Positions 33,769 through 41,197 of a stretch of 64,000 bases of DNA are shown piece after piece. Both the position numbers and the translations under genes were made by a program. Where the stretch lies: NCBI RefSeq assembly GCF_007004735.1, contig NZ_ML660182.1, positions 552,130-616,129 on the forward strand, in the 5' to 3' direction. Below the pieces are notes generated by a model, which was not told the DNA's origin, searched no databases, and saw only the letters and a list, made by a program, of their open reading frames with translations. Position 1 is the stretch's first letter. Each line of letters opens with the position of its first letter. Origin of the DNA: Salinigranum halophilum (lineage in GTDB: Archaea; Halobacteriota; Halobacteria; Halobacteriales; Haloferacaceae).

Positions 33769-35262
33769 CTACTGGTCGGGGCTGTAGTTCGGTGCCTCGT
33801 CCGTAATCATCACGTCGTGCGGGTGGCCCTCCGTCTGGCCGGCCGCGGAGATGCGGACGAGTCGGGCGCGTTCTTTGAAGCCGGGAAGCGTCTCGGCACC
33901 GACGTAGCCCATCCCGGACTTCATGCCGCCGACGAGCTGGTGGAGTTCGGAGGCGAGCGTCCCCTTGTACGGCGTCGCGGCCTCGACCCCCTCGGGGACG
34001 AACTCCTCGTCCTCGTCGGCGTCTTTCAGATACCGGTCGCCGCCGCCGGAGCGCATCGCGCCGACGGAGCCCATCCCTCGGTACTGCTTGTACTTCTTCC
34101 CGTTCATCGTGATGACCCTACCAGGAGCTTCCTCCGTCCCGGCGAAGTACGAGCCGAGCATGACGGCGTCGGCACCGGCGGCGACGGCCTTGATGGCGTC
34201 GCCCGAGTAGCGGATGCCGCCGTCGGCGATGACCGGGACGCCCTCCGGGGCGGCGACGTCGGCCACCTCGGCGACGGCCGTGATCTGCGGCATCCCCGCG
34301 CCGGTGACGACACGCGTCGTACAGATGGAGCCGGGACCGATGCCGACCTTCAGGCCGTCGGCGAAGTCGACACAGGCCTCGGCGGCCTCCTTGGTGCCGA
34401 TGTTGCCGACGACGACGTCCGCGTCGACCTCCTCTTTGATGGCTCGCGCGGCGTCGAGCACGTTGAGGTTGTGCGCGTGTGCGCAGTCGATGAACAGCAC
34501 GTCCGCACCGGCATCGTCGGCGGCGACGGCGCGCTCCTCCTCGAAGGGGCCGACGGCGACCCCGACTCTGAGCCGGCCCTCGCTGTCGCGGGCGGCCTCC
34601 TCGTGCTCGCGGCGCTGGAGGATGCCCTGCATCGTGACCAGCCCGACGAGGTGGTCCGACCCGTCGACGATGGGGACGCGCTCGATTTTGTGGTCGTACA
34701 TGAGTTCGAGCGCCTCGCGCGCCGTGACGTCCTTCGTCGCCGTGATGACCTCGTCCGTCATCGCCTCGGTCACCTGGTCGGACTCGCCGACTTCGAGGAA
34801 CGGCCGGATGTCCGTCCCGGAGATGATACCCAAGACGGTGTCGTCCTCGTCGACGACGGGCGCGCCGGAGACGCCCGCGCGCTCCATCATCTCGTCCACC
34901 TCGCGGACGGTCTGGGTGGGCGACGCGGTGACGACGTCCTCGCGACGGATGAACAGTTCGTCGGCACGCTTGACTGCCTCGACCTGTGCGGCCGTCTCTT
35001 CGACGGTCATGTTACGGTGGAGCACGCCGAGTCCGCCGTTGCGGGCCATCCCGATGGCCATTCCGGCCTCGGTGACGGTGTCCATCGCCGCCGACAGCAC
35101 CGGGATGTTGAGTGTGACGTTCCGCGAGACGCGCGTCGACACGTCGGCGTCGTCCGGTTCGACCCGCGACTCCATCGGTCGGAGGAGGACGTCGTCGAAC
35201 GTCAACGCCTCCGGCACGCGGAGTTTCTCCGAGAACAGACCTGAGTCAGCGTCCTTCGCCAT
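33769..35262 (-). CDS. guaB: IMP dehydrogenase
   Basis: A 497-residue enzyme converting IMP to XMP with NAD in guanine nucleotide synthesis. It starts with [25 protein letters not shown]-type sequence typical of the family. Two CBS domains lie at about 100-215 ([27 protein letters not shown]). The catalytic Cys is in [13 protein letters not shown], followed by [11 protein letters not shown] and the flap [12 protein letters not shown]. The ATG at 35262 is chosen from family length and from an AACGCTTTTG promoter centred 27 bases upstream; the open frame runs over 100 codons further without homology. The gene is monocistronic. Confidence 0.96.
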   Translation of the reverse strand: MAKDADSGLFSEKLRVPEALTFDDVLLRPMESRVEPDDADVSTRVSRNVTLNIPVLSAAMDTVTEAGMAIGMARNGGLGVLHRNMTVEETAAQVEAVKRADELFIRREDVVTASPTQTVREVDEMMERAGVSGAPVVDEDDTVLGIISGTDIRPFLEVGESDQVTEAMTDEVITATKDVTAREALELMYDHKIERVPIVDGSDHLVGLVTMQGILQRREHEEAARDSEGRLRVGVAVGPFEEERAVAADDAGADVLFIDCAHAHNLNVLDAARAIKEEVDADVVVGNIGTKEAAEACVDFADGLKVGIGPGSICTTRVVTGAGMPQITAVAEVADVAAPEGVPVIADGGIRYSGDAIKAVAAGADAVMLGSYFAGTEEAPGRVITMNGKKYKQYRGMGSVGAMRSGGGDRYLKDADEDEEFVPEGVEAATPYKGTLASELHQLVGGMKSGMGYVGAETLPGFKERARLVRISAAGQTEGHPHDVMITDEAPNYSPDQ

Positions 35263-35285
35263 ATAAACCGTCAACGAGCGGGCGA

Positions 35286-35295
35286 CAAAAGCGTT
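35286..35295 (-). promoter_or_regulatory. AACGCTTTTG core promoter of IMP dehydrogenase
   Basis: Third copy of the decamer, on the reverse strand, centred 27 bases before the guaB ATG. A TTTATATGG sequence directly at the start codon is too close to act as this gene's TATA box. Confidence 0.6.
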
Positions 35296-35615
35296 GCGAG
35301 AACGCACGTGTGTGGGTGGTGCTGGCACCCACGCGCCACGAGATACCCACGGTCGTGTGTATTCAACGTGACACCCCATCGGCCGGTCGGAACTGGCTCC
35401 CGCCGGAGGACGGCCGTGGCGGCTGGTCGACCATATAAACGGTCGAGTCGGAGCAATAATTGCTCGGGTACGGCGGAGCTGGCGACGATTCCTCACTCTA
35501 TCTGGGGGTATCGCCGAGCATCCTTCACTCAAGCGCGCGGAGAGCGACTGTTCTCTTGTGACGTGCGGGCGAGTCCCACACAATCTTTAATATCCTACTC
35601 CAGCATCCTTCGAAC
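35296..35615. other. Intergenic region with orphan TATA boxes and a 15-bp palindrome
   Basis: No supported ORF lies here. CCATATAAACGG (about 35431-35442) is a strong plus-strand TATA box with no gene start 27 bases on; instead the perfect palindrome GAGCAAT-A-ATTGCTC (35451-35465) sits at the predicted start point. A near copy, CCATATAAACCG, is at the guaB start (35260-35271). A transcript from here would run toward the DUF5794 gene or be a short RNA. A second plus-strand TATA, CTTTAATATC, is at 35585-35594. Confidence 0.4.
35585..35594 (+). promoter_or_regulatory. TATA box for the 64-codon ORF
   Basis: CTTTAATATC is centred 27 bases before the ATG at 35616, the exact geometry of leaderless haloarchaeal genes. 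Confidence 0.5.
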
Positions 35616-35810
35616 ATGGACTCCGAGCGTTCCATCGCGACCTACAGTGCCGGTCAGTCGACCCACTCCTCCGGCAGCCGATTCTTTACAGCGATGGCAC
35701 GCACATTTAAACCCACCAACGGCCCCAACGCCCTCTCCGAGGACGTTCAGTGCGAGTCCGGGTCGGGTTTGCGCCCGTATCGCCGTTTGGCCGATGGTGA
35801 CGGCTGCTGA
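35616..35810 (+). CDS. Possible 64-residue leader protein upstream of the DUF5794 gene
   Basis: I do not recognise this ORF. It begins at an ATG with a well-placed TATA box and ends with TGA at 35808-35810, six bases before the DUF5794 ATG and in the same frame. Its product is Ser- and Thr-rich (SIATYSAGQSTHSSGSRF) with two Cys near the end, and it is less acidic than most proteins here. It could be a real small protein, a translated leader, or the 5' part of an untranslated region with a chance ORF. A TTTAAA box at 35706-35711 within it could also serve the downstream gene. Confidence 0.3.
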   Translation: MDSERSIATYSAGQSTHSSGSRFFTAMARTFKPTNGPNALSEDVQCESGSGLRPYRRLADGDGC

Positions 35811-35816
35811 CGTGAG

Positions 35817-36746
35817 ATGAGTGTCTCTCGTCACCCGGTCGCGCTCAGCATCGAGCAGCAGGTAGGCAAGTCGACCCGCCTGCTCGCGACGGTGATGGCG
35901 CTCCCGCTCATCGACGGCATCTTCCCCGCGCTAGTCCTCGCTGGCGCGCTCACCTACCCGTTCGGCATCCTCGAGACCGGACTGCTCGTCTTCGGCGGCT
36001 CCGCGACCGTCGCGGTCATCCTCGCGGAGATGGACGACTCCCCGCGGGAGATCGTCCCCGCGATCCTCCTCTTGGGACTCGTGCTCGTCCCCGTGGCGGC
36101 GCTGGAGGCCGCGCTCGCGCCCACTATCGAGAGCATGCTCGACATGGCGACGTTCCAACGCTTCGCCGGCCTTGTCATCGTCGCCGTCGCCGCGAAGACC
36201 GCCTCCGCAACCGTCGGCGAGTACCTCCCGCGCCCGGCGGTCATCATCGGTCTCGGGCTAGTCGCCAGCTTCCAGCCGACGGGCCTCGACGTCGCGCTCA
36301 CCACCGACCCGGTCCTCATCGCGAAGGCCGCGGCGACCGCGGGCGTCGGTGTCGCGTTCGCCCTCGCCGTCGCTCTCGCGGGCCCCCAGCTCAGAGGGGC
36401 CGTCGACATCGACCGCTTCCGCTTCGGCTCCTCGGTGGCGCTGGGCATGCTCGCGCTCTCCGTCCTCGAACTCATGCCGACCGAGGCACCCGTCGCCCTC
36501 GGCGTGCTCGTCGTGACGGCGGTGTTCTCGTTCGACCCCGACGCGGCCGCCGCCCCGGCCACCGCGGACGAGAGCAACGACGACGCGGACGACGTCGAAC
36601 CGGCCGTCGAGGCCGACTCGACCGGCGAATCCGACCCCGCCGCACCCGCGTCGGGCGTCCCCACCGTGGCCGACGGCGGCGACGACTCCGACGGCGACGC
36701 CTACCGCTACCCCCGCAGCGAGGATTCGCGGCTCCCCTGGCTGTGA
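35817..36746 (+). CDS. DUF5794 haloarchaeal membrane protein
   Basis: A 309-residue protein of a haloarchaea-specific family (DUF5794 as I recall). About seven hydrophobic helices fill residues 25-240, for example LLATVMALPLIDGIFPALVL and LVIVAVAAKTASATVGEYL. The last 65 residues are a very acidic, Ala/Asp-rich tail (DDVEPAVEADSTGESDP) ending in a basic/aromatic DSRLPWL. Function is unknown. The next gene downstream is YjbQ on the same strand with a 43-base gap. Confidence 0.85.
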   Translation: MSVSRHPVALSIEQQVGKSTRLLATVMALPLIDGIFPALVLAGALTYPFGILETGLLVFGGSATVAVILAEMDDSPREIVPAILLLGLVLVPVAALEAALAPTIESMLDMATFQRFAGLVIVAVAAKTASATVGEYLPRPAVIIGLGLVASFQPTGLDVALTTDPVLIAKAAATAGVGVAFALAVALAGPQLRGAVDIDRFRFGSSVALGMLALSVLELMPTEAPVALGVLVVTAVFSFDPDAAAAPATADESNDDADDVEPAVEADSTGESDPAAPASGVPTVADGGDDSDGDAYRYPRSEDSRLPWL

Positions 36747-36789
36747 GGACGGGGAAACACCCTTCTCCGTGCTCCGTGTCCGGTCGACC

Positions 36790-37179
36790 ATGCCCCGACT
36801 CACCGTCTCGACCGACGCGCGACTGACAGTCCTCGACGTCACCGACCGGGTGCGCGAGGCGCTCGCCGACGAGGACACCGAGGGCGAACAGGTCTGTACC
36901 GTCTTCGTCGACCACACCACTGCCGGGGTCGTCGTCAACGAGGCCGAGTCCAGACTGCTCGGCGACGTCGAGTCGTTCCTGGGACGGGTCGTCCCCGACG
37001 AGGGGTGGGACCACGACGAACTCGACGGGAACGCCGACTCGCACCTCCGCGCGCTCCTCCTCGGCAACAGTGCGCAGGTTCCCGTCGTCGACGGCGACCT
37101 CGCGCTCGGGCGCTGGCAGTCGGTGCTGCTCGTCGAGTGCGACGGGCCGCGCGAACGGACACTCCGTGTCGTCGTCTGA
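36790..37179 (+). CDS. YjbQ/UPF0047 family protein
   Basis: A 129-residue protein of the YjbQ family (secondary thiamine-phosphate synthase activity has been reported for the E. coli member). Family motifs seen are CTVFVDHTTAGVVVNEAE, then DGNADSHLRALLLGNSAQVPVV and LALGRWQSVLLVECDGP. The conserved His residues in DHTT and DSHLRA likely form the anion or metal site. The start is the ATG at 36790; a TTG-containing extension upstream is unlike homologues. Confidence 0.93.
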   Translation: MPRLTVSTDARLTVLDVTDRVREALADEDTEGEQVCTVFVDHTTAGVVVNEAESRLLGDVESFLGRVVPDEGWDHDELDGNADSHLRALLLGNSAQVPVVDGDLALGRWQSVLLVECDGPRERTLRVVV

Positions 37180-37246
37180 ATCGACTGCCCTCGTGCGGAC
37201 CACGTGGATGACGAACGCTTACGTGTCCCGCTCTCTATCCTGACGT

Positions 37247-37471
37247 ATGAGCAACCGCGTCGTGCAGGGACGGATGGTGACGCCCGACAAACTCGCCGAA
37301 CTCATCGAGGGGGCCCGGCCGATGGAGACCGACGGTATCGAGGACGCCGACCGCGACTGTCCCGAGTGCGGGGAGAACGTCATCTCGGTGGGCTACATGC
37401 CGTCGGTCACCGAGTTCGTCACGGGCTACAAGTGCCAAGAGTGCGACTGGAGCGAGACGGAGCGACAGTAA
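37247..37471 (+). CDS. DUF5795 small zinc-ribbon protein
   Basis: A 74-residue protein conserved in haloarchaea (DUF5795 as I recall). Cys38, Cys41, Cys63 and Cys66 in CPECGENV and YKCQECDW form a zinc ribbon. Between them lies VGYMPSVTEFVTGY. The N-terminal RVVQGRMVTPDKLAELIEG is also conserved. The fold suggests nucleic-acid or protein binding; no function is known. It ends 46 bases before tRNA-Trp. Confidence 0.88.
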   Translation: MSNRVVQGRMVTPDKLAELIEGARPMETDGIEDADRDCPECGENVISVGYMPSVTEFVTGYKCQECDWSETERQ

Positions 37472-37485
37472 CTGAATCGAAAGCC

Positions 37486-37493
37486 CTTTTAGG
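37486..37493 (+). promoter_or_regulatory. TATA box of tRNA-Trp
   Basis: CTTTTAGG is centred about 29 bases before the mature 5' end of tRNA-Trp at 37518. Confidence 0.55.
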
Positions 37494-37517
37494 CGAATCG
37501 GCATACGGGAAGGTGCA

Positions 37518-37694
37518 GGGGTCGTGGCCAAGCCCGGCATGGCGACTGACTCCAGAGGCTACCGCCCGGTGACGACACTCCAGACTGATATACCGAGCGA
37601 CCGACTGATCATCGGTCGTGTTGACGACCCTCTGGAGGACCGAGGCGCGACCGGAGATATCAGTCGATCGGGGGTTCAAATCCCTCCGACCCCA
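37518..37694 (+). tRNA. tRNA-Trp (CCA anticodon) with a 103-base intron
   Basis: The acceptor arms GGGGTCG (37518-37524) and CGACCCC (37687-37693) pair fully, with discriminator A37694. The D arm is GGCCAAGCCCGGCATGG. The anticodon stem is ACTGA (37545-37549) with TCAGT (37660-37664). The anticodon CCA is at 37552-37554. The T arm is GGGGG TTCAAAT CCCTC (37670-37686). The loop is interrupted between positions 37 and 38 by an intron at about 37556-37658. CCA is not encoded. This arrangement is the canonical haloarchaeal tRNA-Trp gene. Its 3' end is copied 140 bases downstream. Confidence 0.95.
37556..37658 (+). ncRNA. tRNA-Trp intron, likely box C/D guide RNA
   Basis: The intron is 103 bases, matching the haloarchaeal tRNA-Trp intron. 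In Haloferax that intron contains a box C/D RNA guiding 2'-O-methylation of C34 and U39 of its own pre-tRNA. Candidate elements here are GTGACGA (37569-37575, C box), CTGA (37585-37588, D' box), TTGACGA (37621-37627, C' box), and a degenerate D box in TCTGGA near 37631. ACTCCAGA just before D' repeats the anticodon loop sequence. The exact ends follow from the bulge-helix-bulge rule and could shift by a base. Confidence 0.8.
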
Positions 37695-37715
37695 CTTCCT
37701 GTACGACATCACACG

Positions 37716-37741
37716 GCGAGCACCGCGTCGCGTGTGCTCGC
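37716..37741. repeat. 8-bp hairpin just downstream of tRNA-Trp
   Basis: GCGAGCAC (37716-37723) and GTGCTCGC (37734-37741) form a perfect stem with a 10-base G+C-rich loop, 22 bases after the tRNA. It may help 3'-end formation of the tRNA transcript or be part of the integration-site structure. Confidence 0.45.
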
Positions 37742-37767
37742 GACCCGTTGTGAGCTGTGACGTCGAC

Positions 37768-37827
37768 GGAGGGGGATTTGAACCACGCGGACGAGCGAAG
37801 CGACGTCCGCGTGGTTCAAATCCCTCC
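37768..37827. repeat. Long hairpin derived from a tRNA 3' end
   Basis: GGAGGGGGATTTGAACCACG with continuing CGGACG (37768-37793) pairs with 37804-37827 (CGTCCGCGTGGTTCAAATCC then CTCC), leaving loop AGCGAAGCGA. The arms are about 24 bases, with two extra G in the left arm. The right arm includes a T-arm-like GGTTCAAATCCCTCC. The structure gives rise to spurious proteins of the 'GPEGFEP' kind on the minus strand. Confidence 0.8.
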
Positions 37828-37835
37828 GGCCCCAC
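37813..37835 (+). repeat. Partial copy of the tRNA-Trp 3' end (candidate att site)
   Basis: Bases 37813-37835 match 37673-37695 of tRNA-Trp at 22 of 23 positions (the T-arm, acceptor 3' strand, discriminator and next base). tRNA 3' ends are standard attachment sites for tyrosine integrases, and a duplicated end marks one boundary of an integration. A decayed integrase fragment lies 0.7 kb further on. Confidence 0.6.
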
Positions 37836-38021
37836 CATCACTTTTCACCAGCATCAGGAACCCTCTCGCCAGATTACGGCAGATTCTTGATTGTTTCAAC
37901 CACCAATCTACATCATCCGATGAGGGATTCGTCCCTGTGCCGTACTCGGAATGTCAGCGGGAAGGTATGAACCCCGAGGTTGAATATTTAGTTTCGTCAA
38001 CAGGGTAATCAATCACTACTC

Positions 38022-38483
38022 TCACCAGCGCCCTGTTGATGACGCTTCCTCAGTGAGATAGCCCATTATCAAAAATAGCGCACCAACGACTGGTTCAATT
38101 GGTAGTAGAAATCCAGTAATAAACATCCAGTAGAACGACACTACACCCAACAAATCACTTTTATCATACATCAATATCGCACCAAGAGTCAAATCAAGCA
38201 CGGTTCCAACATCAATCATTGAGTAAACAAAGTTAGAGAAGTTCGCGGTCAATATCGGGGTGACAGATACGAGTTCTTTAGAAATTAGCCCCATTGGTGA
38301 AAGCCCGACTGATAAAATCAGCCCGTTCCCCAGTGCAACCGTGGTTAGGAGTCGTTTGGCGGACTTGTCCCGAAATGCTCCTACGATTCCCATAAAGACA
38401 AAATACAAAACGAATATTGCGATACCTCCGCCAACTGCGTTTAGAAATGCTGTTGGGTTCGGATTCACAGAAAAATTGCTCAA
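38022..38483 (-). CDS. A+T-rich orphan membrane protein
   Basis: A 153-residue protein I do not recognise, with about four hydrophobic helices (for example GGGIAIFVLYFVFMGIVGAF and VVSFYWMFITGFLLPIEPVV). Composition is unlike neighbours: low G+C, many A/T-ending codons, few acidic residues. The start is a TTG at 38483 by the longest frame; an internal ATG would lose the first helix. The 9-base inverted repeat TCAACAGGG (37997-38005) / CCCTGTTGA (38031-38039) brackets its stop codon and may be its terminator. It is probably cargo of the element that integrated at tRNA-Trp. Confidence 0.6.
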   Translation of the reverse strand: MSNFSVNPNPTAFLNAVGGGIAIFVLYFVFMGIVGAFRDKSAKRLLTTVALGNGLILSVGLSPMGLISKELVSVTPILTANFSNFVYSMIDVGTVLDLTLGAILMYDKSDLLGVVSFYWMFITGFLLPIEPVVGALFLIMGYLTEEASSTGRW

Positions 38484-38541
38484 TTCCGAAGAATAAGTAC
38501 CTGCCGCACGCCACGACCGCGATTACAGCAGATCGAAGAAC

Positions 38542-38820
38542 CTGTCCCGTCGCTTCCGTTTCTCCCCCCTCCTTCGCGGCGTCGCAGTGCGCGTCAAGCA
38601 CGTCTACGCCGACGTTCGCCCGTTCCACGAGGTGTGCTTTCGGGGAGTTCTGATTGAGCGCGTAGGTGATGGCCGCCCGGCGGAGCAGATGTGGACTCAC
38701 GGACGACGGACAGCCGGACGCCTTCCGCATCTCCAAGTAAATACACGGACGAGTGACCCCGTACAGGTTCTTCCGGTACGTGTTCGACGTGACCCGCTGT
38801 TGGTGCGCGGCGAAGAGAGC
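38542..38820 (-). pseudogene. Tyrosine integrase C-terminal fragment, inactive
   Basis: Reading down the minus strand from 38820, the frame gives AHQQRVTSNTYRKNLYGVTR, then CPSSVSPHLLRRAAITYALN and VERANVGVDVLDAHCDAAKE. This is the C-terminal catalytic end of haloarchaeal XerC/D-like integrases, with the HxxRR motif (SPHLLRR). The catalytic Tyr expected in 'LDxHYD' is Cys here (codon at 38584-38586). A TAG stop at 38821-38823 cuts off the upstream part, the stretch between TRPC and the CPSS segment is shorter than usual, and downstream the frame runs on into unrelated sequence. The gene is therefore broken at several points. Confidence 0.75.
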
Positions 38821-38960
38821 CTATCGCCCGTTTCACGACCCGAACGGCCCCGTTGAGGAGCCGACTCATGACTCGCACGCGACCGAGCGCGACCCCGCAC
38901 CCCCTCCGACGGCCGGCAGGGTCACCGTGTCGTCCTGCTCCGCGGCGTTAGCAGGTTGCT

Positions 38961-38970
38961 ATTTATAACA
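38961..38970 (+). promoter_or_regulatory. TATA box of the beta-helix lipoprotein gene
   Basis: ATTTATAACA is centred 28 bases before the ATG at 38993, a strong canonical element. Confidence 0.7.
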
Positions 38971-38992
38971 GCCGGTCGCCAGAGTTCAGAGT

Positions 38993-40339
38993 ATGACCCG
39001 GTCCCGACTCCCCTCTTCTCGGCCCTCCCGTCGGCGGTTCCTCGCGGCGGTCGGAAGCACCGCAGTCGCAGGGCTCCTCGCCGGCTGTGGGGACCAGCGC
39101 GGAAGCCAGCAAGCGCAGTCAACCCCGGCAACGACGACCGAATCCACGCCGACGGCGACGGCGACGCCGACACCGAACGGCCTCGCCGGAACGTACTTCG
39201 TCGACCCCGTGAACGGCGACGACGAGTTCGCCGGGAACAGTCCAGAGACGGCCTTCGCCAGCCTCCAGCCGCTGACCACCAACGGTCGCGTCACTCTGCG
39301 GCCGGGAGACGTCATCAAGCTCCGGGCGACGGCACCCATCGTCATCGAGGACAACGTCGACTTCTACCTCGTGAAGGGGACGCGCGAGAACCCCATCGTC
39401 ATCGAACCGTACGGCGACGGCCGGCCGGTCATCGACGCGAGCGAGGTCGGCGGCTCGGCCATCCGCATGGAGGGCGCACAGTACATGACGCTCCGCGGCT
39501 TCGAACTCGAGAACGCCGGGAACGACGGTATCCAGGTCCCGGGGGCGGCGAACGGCAATCAGCAGGCCATGGGCTGTGTCTTCGAGGACCTCGAGATTCA
39601 CCACTACGGACAGGGTGAGAGCACTGAGGGGAACGGTATCGGCTTCTACCGCGACTCGTACGACCACGTCGTTCGCGACGTCGTCTGCCACCACGGGTCG
39701 GTCGACGACAACTCCGACGGCTTCTACATCGGCGGGCAGAACCGCCGGTTCAGCGGTGGCCACCGGTTCGTGCGCTGCGTCGCGTACCGCAACGCCGACG
39801 ACGGCTTCGACTTCTTCCGCTGTGACCCCGAGCGTCCGAGCACACTCGTCGACTGCGTCGCCTTCGGCAACGGGCGCGACGGTGAGGGGGCGACCGGCGA
39901 CGGCAACGGCTTCAAGATGGGTGGCGGGTGGCGGACCGGCGGTAACCACGTCGTCCGCGCGCGGGCGTTCGACAACGACGCCATCGGCTTCGACTGCAAC
40001 GGGGCGAGCGCCGCGAACACCTTCGACAACTGCACCGCATACGGCAACGGCACCTACGGGTTCGAGTTCACCGGCGACACGGACCCGGACCACGTCGTCC
40101 GCAACTGTATCGCGTTCGAGAACAGTGAGGGGCCGGCGAACCTCCTCTACAACGCCCGGTCGGAGGCGAACACCTGGGACCTCGAGATAGACGACCCGCG
40201 GTTCGCGAGCGTCGTCCCCGACGACTCGCGGTTCCTCCATCTCACTGCCGGCTCACCCTGTATCGACGCCGGTGTCGACGTCGGCGTGTCGTTCGTCGGG
40301 GCGGCTCCGGACCTCGGGGCCTTCGAGTTCGAGTCCTAA
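38993..40339 (+). CDS. Secreted right-handed beta-helix lipoprotein (pectate-lyase-like)
   Basis: A 448-residue protein with a Tat signal (SRRRFLAAVG) and lipobox LLAGC giving an acylated Cys32, so it is exported folded and anchored to the outer face of the membrane. A Thr/Pro-rich linker (residues 43-62) follows. The body is a parallel beta-helix with repeated short strands and Asn/Gly turns (for example CVAYRNADDGFDFF, RAFDNDAIGFDCNG, CTAYGNGTYGFEF) and starts with GTYFVDPVNGDDEFAGNSPE, as in family 9-type pectate lyases. It may bind or cleave an acidic polysaccharide; no catalytic residues are assigned. Its stop overlaps the convergent GTP cyclohydrolase stop by four bases. Confidence 0.85.
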   Translation: MTRSRLPSSRPSRRRFLAAVGSTAVAGLLAGCGDQRGSQQAQSTPATTTESTPTATATPTPNGLAGTYFVDPVNGDDEFAGNSPETAFASLQPLTTNGRVTLRPGDVIKLRATAPIVIEDNVDFYLVKGTRENPIVIEPYGDGRPVIDASEVGGSAIRMEGAQYMTLRGFELENAGNDGIQVPGAANGNQQAMGCVFEDLEIHHYGQGESTEGNGIGFYRDSYDHVVRDVVCHHGSVDDNSDGFYIGGQNRRFSGGHRFVRCVAYRNADDGFDFFRCDPERPSTLVDCVAFGNGRDGEGATGDGNGFKMGGGWRTGGNHVVRARAFDNDAIGFDCNGASAANTFDNCTAYGNGTYGFEFTGDTDPDHVVRNCIAFENSEGPANLLYNARSEANTWDLEIDDPRFASVVPDDSRFLHLTAGSPCIDAGVDVGVSFVGAAPDLGAFEFES

Positions 40340-41127
40340 TCGGACTCGATTTCGGCGGGTTCGGCCCGGCTGCCGAACTCGACCGCCGTGCCGTCGTGTC
40401 GACACGTCTCCAGCGCGTGCTTCGCAGCGAAGCCCGCGTCGTGGGCGTTCGAGCCGGCACCGACGCCGACCTTCAGTTCGACACCGACGCTGTCTTCGAC
40501 GTGTGTGATGGCGTTCTGGTACTGCGCGGCGGTGAGCGCCGGACAGACCGCGATGATGTTGTCGCCGCCGACGAAAAACGAGAGCGCGCCGTGTTCCTCG
40601 CGCATGTAGCGCATCACGGCGGCGTACCCCTGTTCGATCTGGATGAACGAGTCGAACTCGTTGAGCTGGTCGGTGTACTTGCCGGTGGCGTCGTTGACGT
40701 CGAAGTGGGCGATGTGGACGTCCGTCTCTGTCCGGTCCGCGTCGGGGAGGGGGGTCCCCCGGAGCACCTGTCGGCGGTCGCCGTCCTGTGCACTTCCGAC
40801 CTGCTGGACCAGTCCCGTCGCACGCTCGAGCGCGACGGCGGGCGACTCGTCGACGCCGACACCGAGACTCACCGTCACCGGGTAGCGGTTACGGACCGAT
40901 TCCTGGAGGAGGGCGTGGTCGTCGAGATCGAGCCCGTTGGTGACGGCGACCATGTTGTCGAACCGGGTGAAGAAGACGTAGCCGTCTCGCGCGCCGATGA
41001 AGTTCGCGAGGTCGGCGAAGAGCCGCGACTGCATGGTCTGGAGGTCCATCTCACGGCGTGGTTCGGGGGTGACCGTCCACGGGCCGTAGTTGTCGATTTG
41101 GATGAGAGTGAGCTGCGTGTTCGTCAC
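40336..41127 (-). CDS. gch3: GTP cyclohydrolase III
   Basis: A 263-residue archaeal GTP cyclohydrolase III, which forms the formylated pyrimidine FAPy from GTP in the archaeal riboflavin/F420 branch. It is built from two related domains of the nucleotidyl-cyclase fold. Seen are LIQIDNYGPWTVTPEPRRE at the N-terminus, FFTRFDNMVAVTNGLD and VSLGVGVDESP in the first half, and FVGGDNIIAVCPALT and VGVGAGSNAHDAGFAAKHAL in the second. The start is a GTG at 41127, required to keep the conserved N-terminus. Confidence 0.95.
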   Translation of the reverse strand: MTNTQLTLIQIDNYGPWTVTPEPRREMDLQTMQSRLFADLANFIGARDGYVFFTRFDNMVAVTNGLDLDDHALLQESVRNRYPVTVSLGVGVDESPAVALERATGLVQQVGSAQDGDRRQVLRGTPLPDADRTETDVHIAHFDVNDATGKYTDQLNEFDSFIQIEQGYAAVMRYMREEHGALSFFVGGDNIIAVCPALTAAQYQNAITHVEDSVGVELKVGVGAGSNAHDAGFAAKHALETCRHDGTAVEFGSRAEPAEIESD

Positions 41128-41197
41128 ACCCGGAGTGTAGGAGGGCGAGAATATCCCTCCTTTGGTTCACGGGCTCACTGCCCGCGGGGCCACAGCG

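Larger units (their letters stand above)
37836..38820. mobile_element. Remnant of an integrated element next to tRNA-Trp
   Basis: The stretch is clearly lower in G+C than the rest of the window, bounded on the left by a copy of the tRNA-Trp 3' end, and contains an orphan membrane gene and a broken integrase. I see no second att copy on the right side and no replication or capsid genes, so this is a scar rather than an intact element. Confidence 0.45.

Noticed and set aside
33613-35244. Plus-strand frame of 543 codons opposite guaB
   Set aside because: Shadow of IMP dehydrogenase, which has all catalytic motifs on the minus strand.
37768-37827. CRISPR repeat
   Set aside because: The hairpin is a single inverted repeat with no spaced direct copies and no cas gene nearby. 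I saw no CRISPR array anywhere in the window.
37419-37841. Minus-strand ORF encoding 'VGPEGFEPRGRRFARP'-type protein
   Set aside because: It is a translation of the tRNA-Trp gene and the tRNA-derived hairpin. Such GPEGFEP or GGFEPP peptides are common false proteins next to tRNA genes.
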